Origin: Corythucha ciliata
Taxonomy: Eukaryota; Arthropoda; Insecta; Hemiptera; Tingidae
Assembly (NCBI GenBank): GCA_038030265.1
Contig: CM075940.1
Location: forward strand, 13,268,001 to 13,332,000
Direction: 5' to 3'
Length of the DNA: 64,000 nt
Positions 1-10,521 of the stretch are shown here, piece after piece; position 1 is the first letter of the stretch; each line of letters starts with the position of its first letter. A program made the translations under genes and the position numbers. The notes under the pieces are model-generated. The model was not told where the DNA came from and did not search any database. It was given only the letters and a program-made list of their open reading frames with translations.

Positions 1-185
1 CGATGTTTGCGGCGTATATACACGCTCGCCACCTCATGGTTTGGGCGATATTCGCCCCGAAATTAATTTTTGAAATCACGGGATTCCTAGTGTCCCTGCC
101 GTTTCTTCTTATGGGCTATCTTCTTGTCGAGCGCATATCGACCAAAATTAATCAAGTGATATCGAGTTTACCGTACGATAATTAA
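1..185 (+). CDS. PIGO: C-terminal end of GPI ethanolamine phosphate transferase 3 (PIG-O type), partial
   Basis: The reading frame enters from the left edge and stops with TAA at 183-185, giving about 61 residues. It contains the block RHLMVWAIFAPKLIFE followed by a hydrophobic stretch ending LLMGYLLVERI. From memory of the family, this block resembles the last membrane segment of PIG-O, the ER enzyme that adds a terminal ethanolamine phosphate to the GPI anchor. PIG-G ends somewhat similarly but with different residues (HLFIWSVFSP-like), so PIG-O is the better fit. No splice acceptor is visible inside the fragment, so it is part of a last exon. It is the only host gene I can identify in the window. 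The true exon start lies outside. Confidence 0.72.
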   Translation, partial: MFAAYIHARHLMVWAIFAPKLIFEITGFLVSLPFLLMGYLLVERISTKINQVISSLPYDN

Positions 186-357
186 AACTGTGTCACCCAG
201 ATCTTTTTTCATTGTTCTGTGATAATACAAACCAAAATTTCTAATTTTTGTCTCTTATTTATGGGGACAAGTCGCGCCATTTTTGTTTGTGAATAAGGTT
301 TTTTAAACAATGTTTTACGTGTTTATTTATTTATTTATTGTGCCTCCAAATGATGAA

Positions 358-363
358 AATAAA
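358..363 (+). promoter_or_regulatory. Candidate polyadenylation signal AATAAA of the PIG-O gene
   Basis: AATAAA lies 173 bases after the stop codon on the coding strand, downstream of a TTTATTTATTTATTTATTG stretch. The position suits a short 3' UTR. No transcript data support it. Confidence 0.4.
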
Positions 364-1320
364 TCAGATATGTGCTGTTTCTATGTAGTACTGGGACTAT
401 CTTTTTCCGCGTTCTTTTTTTTTATGCGTACAACAGCCAGTGACGGCGAAAGTGTAAACAATCCTATGAAATAAATACACCAAAGCAACGAGTTGAAGAC
501 ATGATCTACCTTCATGCAATTTTTGATCAACGTTTGGAGCACTGAATTACATAAAAACGAATTTCCCGTCCTAGGCATTGGGATAAATTCGCGTAATAGT
601 TGACGTGAGCGCGTCACAACACAACGACGTCGCTTCTCCCGCCAGACAAAAATGAGATCGGTTTGGCCAATTTATCCTCGACGGGGGTTGTACCCGAAAA
701 CCCCATGTTACTGCTGGGTGATATTTTCAGATTTCCATTCAAATTTGGTATTTTAAGGGTTTTTAGGACCCCAGAAAAACGAATGTAGCACCCCTGTTGT
801 CCCCCCGGACTCACTTTTAGTATTTTCATCAAAATGCACCCGAATTCGGTATTTAGAGGTCTTAGGGCCCTAGAAAAATGTATATGGTTACGGTTTGCCC
901 GTGAAAATTTAATTCAACCCCGTTATCTCTGTGAAGGCCAATTGCGTTCCAGAGAATGGCCGCGAACACATTCAGAAAATATGTCTCGCGTTGAATTCAA
1001 ATGTCAACTCAATGTGAAGAGGGGCGAATATTATTTATGCTGAATTTTTCAGAATTTAAACAAAAATTGGGGAAATTAAGTCGGTAACTAAAGAACGGTA
1101 TTCGAACGTAAAAATGTCGCACCGACATAACCATAACCCGTTTGCCCATAACATCTAGGGAACGCAAGAGAACGTTAATTCTCATTAATCTCACTTCTGA
1201 TATCAATAGAAATGAACTGAACAAACTTTTTTTTCTAAACAATGATCTTTTTTACTTGTCTTTTAACCGAACTGAAAAACAACGTGAAGACCAGAACAAT
1301 TTTCGTTGTGCTGTCCCTTT
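364..1320. other. Non-coding stretch, nothing recognised
   Basis: Short open frames here have no family motif on either strand and I call none of them. A run with similar phrases (ggtattttaagggtttttaggaccc near 745 and ggtatttagaggtcttagggccc near 848) suggests an old diverged duplication of about 100 bases. Confidence 0.4.
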
Positions 1321-1324
1321 TCAT

Positions 1325-1720
1325 CAGGGCCGGATCATGGAGGGGGACTATCGCGGGCTATAGCCCGGGGCGGCAGAGAATTTGAGAAATGTTATAAAGC
1401 GAGCGAGGGAGGGGGGATAAGATAAATCGAAACAGAAGGAGATGAAGAGGAAAAAACAAATGTATAATTTTGTCTCCCCAATTTCATGCGACACACGGAC
1501 ACACACGCTGTGCTCAAGCTCGCTCTGTGCGTCTGCGTACTTCGTGGCCGCATTGAGCCACAGCTCCTCGGCCGGTGCCGGTGCGCGATTTTTTGAACGT
1601 CCACACGATGCCGACGACCGAGCGCTTGTCGCAGCCTTATCGCAAATTGGGCAATAGAGCGGGATAAGTCACGGACCTACATCTATCAGGACCCGCGAGC
1701 GAAAATCTCTACGAGGCCCC
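1325..1720. mobile_element. Possible hAT-like non-autonomous element end
   Basis: CAGGGCCGGATCATGG at 1325 resembles the CAGGGSCGGAT-type terminal inverted repeats common in hAT elements. A GC-rich segment with tatagcccggggcgg follows. I could not find a convincing partner repeat, so the right boundary is a guess. Confidence 0.25.
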
Positions 1721-1739
1721 TCATCATCCTTTCCATGTC

Positions 1740-2262
1740 CAAGTAACCAAATTCGAGTGTTTTGTCCTTCCCAGAAAACCAAATTTTGCGGGTTTGGCTC
1801 TTATAAAAACTAATTTTGCTTTTGCGCTTTAAAAATTCAGGCTCTTTCAAGTTCTTTCAAGCCCAATTTGGCTGTTTTCCCTCTCACGAAAAAACGTTCC
1901 GCGGACTTGGCAATTTTCCTAAACCAAGCTTCTGAATAATAATGGCTTTTTCTCAACTTTATCAGTGAATTAGCGCTTTTCTTTAATTTTAATCGCGTAT
2001 TTGCCCGAAAAACTTCACATATGAGCGTTTATCCTCTTTGGCCAGAAAGTTGTATGGACAACCAGGAATTGACGCATTTTTTCAATTTTGCAGCCACGAA
2101 TGGGAGTTTTTTCGTAATTTTAGCCAAGAATATTAGGTTTTTTCAAAGTTTTGGCCGCGTAATTGCCCCTAGAACAGCAAAATTGCGTGTCTTCTCAATT
2201 GCAGCCTCTCCTAAGGACGTTCAGAAACTGGGAAATAGGGTTTTTTTTTATCAATGTTAGGC
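1740..2262. repeat. Degenerate tandem array, about 35-45 bp unit (TTTTCTCAATTTTAGCCGCGAAT-like)
   Basis: Successive variants of 'ttttctcaa-tttta-gcc-gcgaatt-agcg' run through the segment: tctcaactttatcagtgaat, caattttgcagccacgaat, gtaattttagccaagaat, aaagttttggccgcgtaat. The copies are too diverged for an exact period. The same unit recurs at 3690-4560 and 20420-21300, so this is part of a dispersed family, not a local satellite. After it, a 50-codon open frame (2308-2460, beginning MDLERLLSEVEKNRP) has no recognisable homology. Confidence 0.6.
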
Positions 2263-2479
2263 GTAGACTTGCCCATATAAGCTTGCTCACAGAAAAGAAC
2301 TGCGCCCATGGACCTCGAAAGGTTGCTTTCTGAAGTCGAGAAAAATCGTCCAAAACAAACGAAAAAGCACTTACACCTAATGGAGGCGTTATTGGCTGGG
2401 GCTGGTAAAATTGTCCATTTTAATCCCTCGGTAGATACGGCGGGTAAGGCAAAAATCTAATCCTTGTGGAACAACAAAG

Positions 2480-3060
2480 AAGCCGAAACTTACAATTTCG
2501 CGGTTATTAGCTTCCAAATGTTGCAACTTTCTGGCTGATATCAGACTTCAGGCGCTGTCGTGGACGGCTGGACCGGGTTCCACGATCACTAAATAATAAG
2601 CCCAGAAACTTGCGATTTCGCGAAAATGAAGATAAGCAAATTGTAATTTCACGTAAGAAAAGACCTGAAATTTGCAATTTCCAGAGTATTCCGCCGCAGG
2701 AAACTTTTGATTTCGCTTAAATTTGGTCACGAACTTGCACACTCATAAATATTTAGCTCTGAATGTTACAATTACACGGCTGTACGTCATGGCCGGCTTA
2801 CTCAGGGTCCACGCCTACTGGAAGGGAGGCTTCGAAAATTGCTATTCGCAGAAAATATAGTCCAGGAACTTGCAAGAACGCGAGAAACATCCAATTTCGC
2901 GAATACTAATATGTAATTAGTTCCGAAAATCAAAATTCACGAAAATAAATGTCAGAAAATTCAAATTAATATTTCGAGTGAGTAAAAGACCTGAAATTTG
3001 CTCTTTCCAAATATTCAGCGAGGAAACTTCCAATTTCGGGGACAATTATAACTCTGGAAG
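2480..3060. repeat. Second degenerate array, (GAAACTTGCAATTTCGCG)n-like
   Basis: Variants of 'gaaacttgcaatttcgcgaa' appear about every 50-60 bases: gaaacttacaatttcgcgg, gaaacttgcgatttcgcga, gaaatttgcaatttcc, gaaacttttgatttcgct, gaacttgcaagaacgcga and gaaacttccaatttcggg. The motif resembles the complement of the first array's unit, so the two may be diverged arms of one large foldback element. Confidence 0.5.
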
Positions 3061-3689
3061 CACCTCAGCTGTAACCACGCGGCACGGATTGTTCCCGGAA
3101 GTACAAATCGAATATTTAGTCACAAAAACTGCTGGGGACCTGCAAATTCGTTCAATTTTCCTTGTCGGATGGAATGAAAACCGTCGAAACTTACTATATC
3201 ACTGTCCATAAGAACCGAATCTCGGAATCACGATCCTACATCCATGAGAATGAAACCTGAAAATCTTCATTCTTCCATCTTCTAGCTTTTCGGGGGCCTG
3301 GGGAGGTCTGTCCCAATCACTCACCCCTACCTCGCGCGGCGAACAACGCCACACGGCACGCTGGGGTTGCCCCGAAAACCTAGACAGAGAGGTCCAGGCT
3401 ACACAGTCTACACTAGGTGACTATAGGACTGAAGAGAACCGTGAGGGCCAAACGGGGACTGAGGGCGTTGCGGCTGCACGCCGCCCCTGTGCCCACACTT
3501 CGAACGTCAACACAGCTCAGCACTCGATTTTACCAAGTTGGGTCGATCCAGCCGGGGCTGGCTCCAGAGTTCGTAGTGCAGGGGAAATTTTCGTGGTTGT
3601 CAGGTGGGTCTAAACCACCCCCCTCCCATCTGGGTACGCCACTGATGGTGCCTCCAAGTGGAATGATTTTTGGATTTCCATCGGAATTT
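3061..3689. other. GC-rich segment with a hAT-like end CAGTGGCGTACCCAG (complement of 3631-3645)
   Basis: Around 3600-3650 the sequence ends tctgggtacgccactgatgg. Its complement CAGTGGCGTACCCAG is a common hAT-type terminal repeat, preceded by a C-rich acceptor-like tract. An open frame spans 3417-3782 but has no motif. The matching other end was not found. Confidence 0.35.
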
Positions 3690-4560
3690 ACCCGAGTCGC
3701 CTATTCAGAAGCCGTTTTCTTCATTCTAACAGTGAATTATAGCGTTTTTCCATCTTTCAGCGCTTCTCAATTTCGTCGGTGAATTAGCAATTTGCCTACA
3801 TTTTAGCCGACGCGAGTAAAGCGATTTGTCTCCATTTTAGAAGGGATTTCGCGTTTATCTCTATTTTAGCGGTGAATTAAAGATTTTTCTCAATTTTACC
3901 TACCTTTTACCTAATTTCAGTGAAAAGTTGCCTCCGGAAACGACGACCCGCCATTTTCTCAATGTTCTCAAATATTAACAATTTTTCTTGATGTTACTTA
4001 CGAATTTGATTTTTCTGCATTACAGCTGTGAATTAGGAGTTTTACCCAATTTTCTGAATTTGGCCGCGGATTAGCGATTTTGTTCGCTTTTCGCCACGAA
4101 GTTATACCTTTCAGAAGCCGCGAAATTGATGTTTTCTCAATTCTAAACAGTGAATTAGCACCTTGTCCTCATTTCAGCGATTCTTCTCCATTTGAGCCGC
4201 GAATTTATTTATTTATTCATTATTAATTCTTATTTTGATTCCAGCCCTCAAAAAGTTACTACTGAGAGCTGGAATTCAGTTTAGCCAGCAGAATTAGCAA
4301 TTGTTCTCCAATTTGGCCGCGAATTATCAATTTTTTCTCAATTTTTGCCTTGAATTAGTTTTTTCCCGAGTTTAGAAGCTAATGAGCGATTTTTCCCAAT
4401 TTTATCCCACGAATTAGCAGTTTTCCTAATGTCGTTATAGATGCTAAATTAGTGATTTCTTTTTCATTGTTAGCCATGAATCGGCGTTTTTTCTCAGTTT
4501 GAGTCATGAACTTTCCTTCAGAAGCCGAGAATTGGCATTTTCTTACTTTCAGCCGCTCGT
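3690..4560. repeat. Degenerate tandem array, same unit as 1740-2262
   Basis: At least fifteen diverged copies of 'tttttctcaattttagccgcgaattagcga' follow one another, for example at 3850-3900, 4060-4090, 4310-4345 and 4370-4420. A short AT-rich spacer (4203-4260) interrupts the array. The segment ends near 4640-4745 with ggaccccgtgtctctgggcagtc, which resembles the right end of the element at 19757-21389. Confidence 0.6.
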
Positions 4561-4745
4561 ATACTCTTTTTACGTACCACTGTTCCATGAATATAAAACC
4601 TAAATATCCTCAGTTTTCCATTTTTCATGATTTTCTGGTGCCCTCTAACACCGGCTCTATCGGACCCCGTGTCTCTGGGCAGTCCGCCTCCCTCACCATA
4701 ACCCGCCATAGGCCACTAACAGTAAGAGAGGGGCAAGGACAGTGA

Positions 4746-5870
4746 TGACGCCCGTGACGTAGGCAATATCATATGCCTTTGAATGGGATTCGAATATAAA
4801 TAATTTAAAAAATAAAATAAAAAGCCAGTCACATTGTCATCGAGTTACTTGATTGCTATAACCTCCGCAACTATCTGCTGTTTATTAGTTCTCTGTGCGC
4901 CCTGACTTCTGTACTATAGATCGCTTGGATATAACGCCAATGCTAAAATAGCTTAAATGCTGAATCCTGACTGCAAACTGGACTGACAGCAAAAACTCTG
5001 TACCGTTCCATTTGGGCACCGCGGGTGACTGGTAAATTCTTTACATCCTTTGATTGAATTGCCATTCGACCAGGTCCGCGATTATAAATTTGTCAATTTG
5101 TAGTAATTAGTTAATTATTAATCGTTCAAGCAATTTGGCAGATACAACCTAAAATATGAGAATTGTTCAACTTGCTATCTTTTCCTTCTTTCTAAATACT
5201 CGGCGTATGGGCGCGAGCGAAAGGAGCTGTGTTTTTAGGGCGGGAAAGTTTTACTAGGGAAAACAAGCTTTCTGAGAGGAAGTTGATAATGATAACGTCC
5301 CGGTGAAGATGAGCATGTGAAAGGACGCTAATGAAAATGTGTGCAACGTTTCTGTGTTGATAATTGGGAAAAAGGGGGAAGACATTTCTGCCTTCTTGGA
5401 TTCTGAGTAAACTTCGATGACGACCCGTATAACGAAAAACGAAGAAGACGAGAATCAACAGGTAGGCTGCATGTTTCTTTCTAAAGATCCAACTCGAGTC
5501 ATCCTGCACTGAATCTTGGGGGGGGGGGGAAAACATTTTAAATGTACGAAAAAACAAACCGTCACTGTTGCGACAAGTTTAAAGTACGAACACGCACGAA
5601 AGTACGAGCACGTCTTTCGAAGGGAGAGGGCTTATAAGTTTCTTCTTGAGTAAGGGGTCCTATTTAGTTCCGAAAATCTAGCACATTCCGCACACAGGCA
5701 ACTTAATAGGTGCCGCACAACAGGCGCGGATCCAGGATTTCGCCAGAGGGAGGGGCTAGATTGAAGTTACCCCCCTTCCCATCCCATTATATTAACACTG
5801 CAATTTTTACACGTGGGTCTACATGTTAACCCCCACCCCTCAAATGTCACTTTCATTTCTGGAATAATTT
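4746..5870. other. Non-coding stretch, no supported feature
   Basis: Contains a G9 run near 5521 and a hAT-like string CAGGCGCGGATCCAGGAT near 5723. A 121-codon minus-strand frame (5192-5557) has no recognisable motif and I do not call it. Confidence 0.4.
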
Positions 5871-6012
5871 GGCGTTTTCCATTTACATGAAATTCCGCTC
5901 TGGAGCCGAGCATTTCCACCCTTCATTCTCCGTTTACCATATGATATAATTAAGAGAAGACCGGAGGAAATGCTCGGCTTCGGAGCGGAATTTTATTGAA
6001 ATGGAAAACGCT
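5871..6012. repeat. Foldback element with ~47-bp inverted arms
   Basis: 5871-5918 and 5966-6012 are inverted copies sharing CGTTTTCCATTT, AATTCCGCTC and GCCGAGCATTTCC with a handful of mismatches, around a loop of about 47 bases. It abuts the left end of the Sola-like element. Confidence 0.75.
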
Positions 6013-6185
6013 AATCGTCGCATCATGACATATCTCATTTTCCCCAACTTTTTAGGAGATGAAAAAAACAGTTTCCCCGTTGACAAAGGACGCGTTCGCG
6101 ACCGTTCACACGTTTTTAGCGTCATCTTCTGTCCCAGGAACCCAATTCAATAGTCATTTTTACTCTGCATCAAATAATAAAGTAA

Positions 6186-6300
6186 TTAACTGAGTTGTGT
6201 CATGATGATGTTAGGACGCATTGACTTATTTCATGATGAGCTGAGTTGTTTCATGATAAAAATTACTCTTTTTCATGCCATCATGACATAACTCAGTTTA
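6186..6300. repeat. Subterminal repeats of the Sola-like element
   Basis: CTGAGTTGTGTCATGATGATG, gagttgtttcatgatgag, gagttgtttcatgata and the inverted CATCATGACATAACTCAG fall within 115 bases. They are clustered transposase-binding-site-like repeats related to the outer 18-bp terminus. Confidence 0.65.
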
Positions 6301-7525
6301 ATTTTATTTACTCATCCAATTAAATTTTGGTGCCTATTCAACTTCTCTTTTTAAAAATTATTCCAGTTCCTTCGAGTGGAAACTAATTAGGTACTCCGAA
6401 GAAAAAATGTAAAAAATTCATAATAGGGTTCCGGGGTTGGAGGGACAGGAGGAGGGCAAAACGTACAAAATCATAAAACTTGAATAAAAATTAAACTTTA
6501 TTGCCACCCTGCTCAAAAATCACAGACAAGTTTTTTTCGCACGACTTGCACGGGAAGTGATGAGAACCGCACTGAAAACCTCCCTCGAAAGTGTCTGTTT
6601 TCGTCAACCCGTGCGGAAAAAACGAAAAAGGCACGGGTGTATGTTAGGAGAACATCTGATTTGGCTTTTTTTTTTTTTTTTTTTTTTACAGTTGACCAAT
6701 GTTTGCTGTCCACAGATTATGTTCTCTTGAAGGTCTCAAGTTGTATTCTGTGATATGACGTTATTGTTATTGTTTTGTATTGGTTTTTTTTTTTGTTCCT
6801 CTTTCTGTCTGTGCCTGTAGGTTTGTTCACTGTGTTTGGGTTTCTCACACGTAAATACCATAACATTTCCAGAATGAGTACCTGCCTATAAATTCCCCAT
6901 CGTCGTGCGAAAAACGTCGTTCATTACTCGTCGGAAAGTGAAATATCATGTGCTCGTGTAATAGACTCACTCGACTGCGTCTCGTACGTCTAACAACACA
7001 TGCACGATATTTCTTACTTTCCGCACTTGTTATGAAATGTACTATTCTTTTAAATTCACAAAACCAACTAGTAGGTTGTTTTGAATTTTTTCACAGAACA
7101 TCAGTCACACATTTTGACAGGCCAAATTTTTCGTTACCAGAGCAGGTAACGTTTTCATCACAGAGTTTTTATTTATCACATCGAAGAAAAAAAATTGATA
7201 CGTCTATCAGTCTCAACTTGAATTATTTCTAATAGGTAACTCTTCCATTGTTAATTTACAATTTTTTGGATAATAAAGCAATACCTAGTGCAAAATTTTG
7301 TTTTCAAATAAATTTTTCAAGTAGGTACTCTCTGGAAAGAATTCAGCAAGACATCATTTATGTAGAAAACATTCAGCAAGGAAGATAGGTATCTTATCAG
7401 TGGCTAGTCGCAAAAAAGAATAGATAGAATGGAAACTGAAGGTAAGTACCTACGTAGCTGATTAGAAAAGTATAAAAACGCATAGAATATAACATTGGGA
7501 AACACGAAATTAAGTCCTTCAAAAT
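6301..7525. other. Non-coding 3' region of the Sola-like element
   Basis: AT-rich with a T22-type run near 6668-6687 and a T-rich tract near 6785. The 94-codon + frame at 6948-7232 shows no motif. It lies between the transposase stop codon (7526) and the left subterminal repeats, so it is probably the element's own 3' non-coding DNA. Confidence 0.4.
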
Positions 7526-8002
7526 TCACAGCAGCAGAATTATTCCTGCTCCCTGTTCTTCTTGGCCTTTCTCAGGCTGGCTTCTGAAGTGCGGTAAGGA
7601 GTCATAAAAACCGTGGCACTCACGTGGCATAAATAACTTTAGGGTTTGGAGATCATCCCATTTATCTTTTGGTATCGGAAGTGGACGCTGGTGAAGGAGA
7701 GGGGGAGGATTTTGGTCAGAAACTGAAGCCGGACGTCTTGGGAGGTCTTGAAACTCGTCCTCGTATCTCAGCTTGAAACGTATTATTCCTGATGGATCGT
7801 ACTGTAGCACTCTTAGATCGGTCACCGTCGGTTCGTTGATTTTGTTTCCAGGTCTTATCGATCTGTATCGCCGGAGAGCGGTGAAATCCTTAAAATCATC
7901 GTGATAAACCAGCCTAGACCGGTAGGGCTGAGGGTTACTTCTCGCCTTCTTAGTCAATGCTACAAGTTCGTGGGGTAGATATGTTAAGGTTAAAGTGAGT
8001 AG
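7526..8002 (-). pseudogene. C-terminal part of the Sola-like transposase, cut off by Ginger insertion
   Basis: About 155 residues on the minus strand continue the transposase whose N-terminal part is at 10522-13260. Features are the ALTKKARSNPQPY segment, an HDDFKDFTALRRYRSIRPG block, and DLRVLQYDPSGIIRFKLRYED before the stop at 7526. The family normally has these blocks directly after the 'GDSVHSVLERA' motif that ends the other part. The open frame extends into the Ginger repeat (it starts in TIR sequence at 8017), so the apparent start is artificial. The two halves are collinear on the same strand, which fits a single gene split by insertion. Confidence 0.75.
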
Positions 8003-8170
8003 GCGGTAAATGTGCACATTGGCCGGTAAATGTACACATTCACCAGACCGTGTGGTGAATGTGAAAAGAACTAAGACCTCTATTCACATTTACCGGGAAA
8101 TCTGGACATTTACCGAGTTCACTCGGGCAATGTGCACATTCACCTCATCTGCGTCGGTAAATGTGAGATT
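8003..8170. repeat. Left terminal and subterminal inverted repeats of Ginger
   Basis: Six copies of the core 'ggtaaatgtg(c/a)aca' or its complement fall within 168 bases, in both orientations. The outermost 37 bases pair with 10485-10521. Confidence 0.8.
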
Positions 8171-8289
8171 GAGCTACTATGGAAGCAATACACTCAAATG
8201 AGACTAAGAGGAAGGGAATATAAAAATTGCTTCTGGCTGGACCGAAAAAATAGACATTGACACGGGATGAGGGCAACTAAAGAAAAAAG

Positions 8290-10141
8290 TCATTTATTTG
8301 AACATGGTCCGCTACTATGGCATTTTGAATTGCAGAGGATTTTGCTAGCTCTGCATTTACATTTTTTATTCACACATTTGTTCCGGCATCCACATTTCTT
8401 ATATCCTTGGCCACCTGTTAGAGAACTTTCCGCAACCAGCTCTCTCAATGACTTAGATATTGGCGGCACTTCCTCAACCGACAGAAACTTTTCTCGGCTC
8501 GTCCCAAATTGGTGTCTGGAATATTTTCCTTTCAGAAGACCGTACTTGCACCCGAGTTCGTAGTTGCCTTTGTCATCGACAGATACCACGACACACAGTA
8601 AATTGCGTGCGTCAGTTTTGCCCCGGTCGACTTCCGGTATAGGAACTTTAACTGTATCTCCAATGGTCACTGGTGGGAGCTTTTGTTGCGTTCTGCATTT
8701 CATGACATCGGCTTGCTTTGCCAAATTTGAGAAGGCAGATTCTCTATTAGAAAAGATGAGTGTCTTTTTAGCAGCAATATCGCGTTGTACTTGGCCCTCC
8801 TTTTCATCTAAATTAGTGGTATAAAAAAGAAAACTGTAAAAACATTAATGGCAAATTTCACATTTTTAACTTACCATAAGATGTACTACTGGGAAAATCG
8901 GAAGAGATATCGAGTGCTTCACTATCTCGCGGATCGTCACAGAGATGCTCATTTTTTGAAGAGGGAGACTTTGTCGAATTGCACATTTCATTGTCGTATT
9001 TGTCCTTATTAGAAGTGGATATTTCAACGGTTGCTTCTGTCAAGTCGAACGAGGCGAATTCTTCAATCTCTGAATCGCCATTAACAATGCCGACTGCTAG
9101 AGTAGGGGTTTCGATCCCTGATTTGAGGGGGCTCAACGAATCGCCAATCAAACTGTTACATTCTTTTTCACTGTCAGAATCATGATTTTGATCCACCGAA
9201 TCGATGGCAATAGCGAGGTCCTCTTCCGTTTCCAAAGTGCTAACAACGCTATCTGGTAGAGCTGAGTTTTTTAACCCCAACTTCATCTTTGATCCAAAAA
9301 GAGCCTCATACGGTGTTTGCTTGATCCCCTGGTGAAACGAACGATTTTTTGTCATCTGGACAAATTTGATCCCTGTTGACCAAGTCGTTGATTGATTTGT
9401 TTCCATCCATGACGACAGCATCAGCTCAACATCTTGATTGGCCCTTTCAACCGATCCCTGACTTTGGGAATGGCGAGGTTTCCCGTGCACAATTTTTATT
9501 CCATCCCACTGTTTTACCAATTCCGAGACTACGCTGTTCACGAACTCCCTGCCATTATCGCTTTGGAGAATCGACGGGGCCCCGAGTAGAGTGAAAATAT
9601 CAAGGAGATTTTCGGAAACCTCTTTCGCTGACTTGGTTCGAAGAGGTCTCAAAACAACAAACTTCGTGAGGTGATCCTGATAGTTCAAGATGAATTTATA
9701 GTCACCGTCGGGCTGTGTTTGTAAGTCGATGAGGTCCACTTGGCACCGTGAATTTAATTCTTTCGACAAAATTGGTTTCACAACTAGTCCTTTTTTTGCT
9801 CGTTTGGATTTTTTTTGGCAAGTTTCACAAAGACTGATGTACAACATGATCGATTCAATGGTGACATTTTTATACCTGTCTGATAAATCTTTGAACATCC
9901 TATTTCTGCCCCCATGTCCAGTGTTTAAATGGGCAGAATGGATAACGTCAAACAATCCTTCCGTCGTGACGAAGTATTTAATTTTTTTACTTGGCACTGG
10001 GAAAATGAGTTTGAATTCTTTCCCGATTTTAAGGACGTCGTACCTTTTGATTCTCCTGTAGTCCATGGCCGTTTTGAAAGCCTTCTTCTCCTTCGCTTCC
10101 AAAACTTCCTTGATGAAACGATTACACTCATCTTCACTCAT
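8290..10141 (-). CDS. Ginger-type integrase/transposase with C-terminal Cys-rich (CXC-like) domain; two exons
   Basis: Exon 1 runs from ATG at 10141 to 8875; exon 2 runs 8807-8290. The 67-bp intron (8874-8808) has GTAAGT and AG ends, and joining them turns TAT-G and AT-GAA into an uninterrupted frame (..SSTSY, D, EKEGQ..). The ATG at 10141 (MSEDECNRFIKEV) is preferred to the upstream frame, which runs into terminal repeat. Order: zinc finger HSAH...C-x2-C ending CETCQKK; rve core with VDLIDL, QSDNGREF and VERAN (the last two acidic residues 36 apart); a TPYEALFG motif; an acidic linker; a basic barrel-like segment; and a Cys-rich tail KKCGCRNKC...CKCR...CHSSGPC. This layout matches proteins annotated KRBA2-like. 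No stop codon or frameshift was found, so the copy may be recently active. Confidence 0.85.
8808..8874 (-). other. Intron of the Ginger transposase gene
   Basis: GT at 8874-8873 in context ATG|GTAAGT and AG at 8809-8808 in context TAATTTAG|ATG. Removal restores the frame (phase 1). Confidence 0.8.
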
Positions 10142-10484
10142 GTACACATTGTTACACTTTTTTTTTTTATTATTATTTCTTTGAGAGCACTGTCGAACTG
10201 TTCTCTCATTTTTCAAAACGTTCACATAAACTAGAAAGAACACAAGAAGTCGACAGCGAGCCGAGCACCGGTGGCTTACACTAACCTGCATGTGTGAAGC
10301 TTCCCGGCTAAAAGTCATCACTTCTCTTTCATGTTACTAACTTTTACCAAAAGCTTGTCGGTGAATGTTCACATTTCCCAAGAAAAGGCGGTAAGTGTGA
10401 ACATTTTCCATTTGAGCGTCGGTAAATGTGGAATGGTATCTGGGCGTGACTCTGTTTACTCACATTTACCAGTAGCCTTAGCTT

Positions 10485-10521
10485 ATGTACACATTTACCG
10501 GTAAATATGCACATTTACCGC
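10485..10521. repeat. Right terminal inverted repeat of Ginger
   Basis: Read on the minus strand it starts GCGGTAAATGTGCATATT and pairs with 8003-8039. Subterminal copies continue inward to about 10350. Confidence 0.8.

Larger units (their letters stand above)
8003..10521 (-). mobile_element. Ginger/KRBA2-type DNA transposon inserted in the Sola-like gene
   Basis: The ends are imperfect inverted repeats: 8003-8039 begins GCGGTAAATGTGCACATT and the complement of 10485-10521 begins GCGGTAAATGTGCATATT, with about 5 mismatches in 37. Extra ggtaaatgtg / cacatttacc copies extend 160 bases inward on both sides (8060-8170, 10350-10470). It encodes a two-exon protein with an H2C2 zinc finger and an rve integrase core. 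The insertion adds the final G of the TAG that truncates the upstream Sola-like ORF at 10521-10523. The expected 4-bp target duplication is not seen (gtag against tata), so it is mutated or the ends are a base or two off. Confidence 0.85.

Noticed and set aside
2308..2460. 50-codon + frame MDLERLLSEVEKNRP..
   Set aside because: Too short, no homology I can name, and set between degenerate repeats; mentioned but not called.
5192..5557. 121-codon minus-strand open frame
   Set aside because: No domain, low-complexity charged residues, and it includes a G9 homopolymer; consistent with chance.
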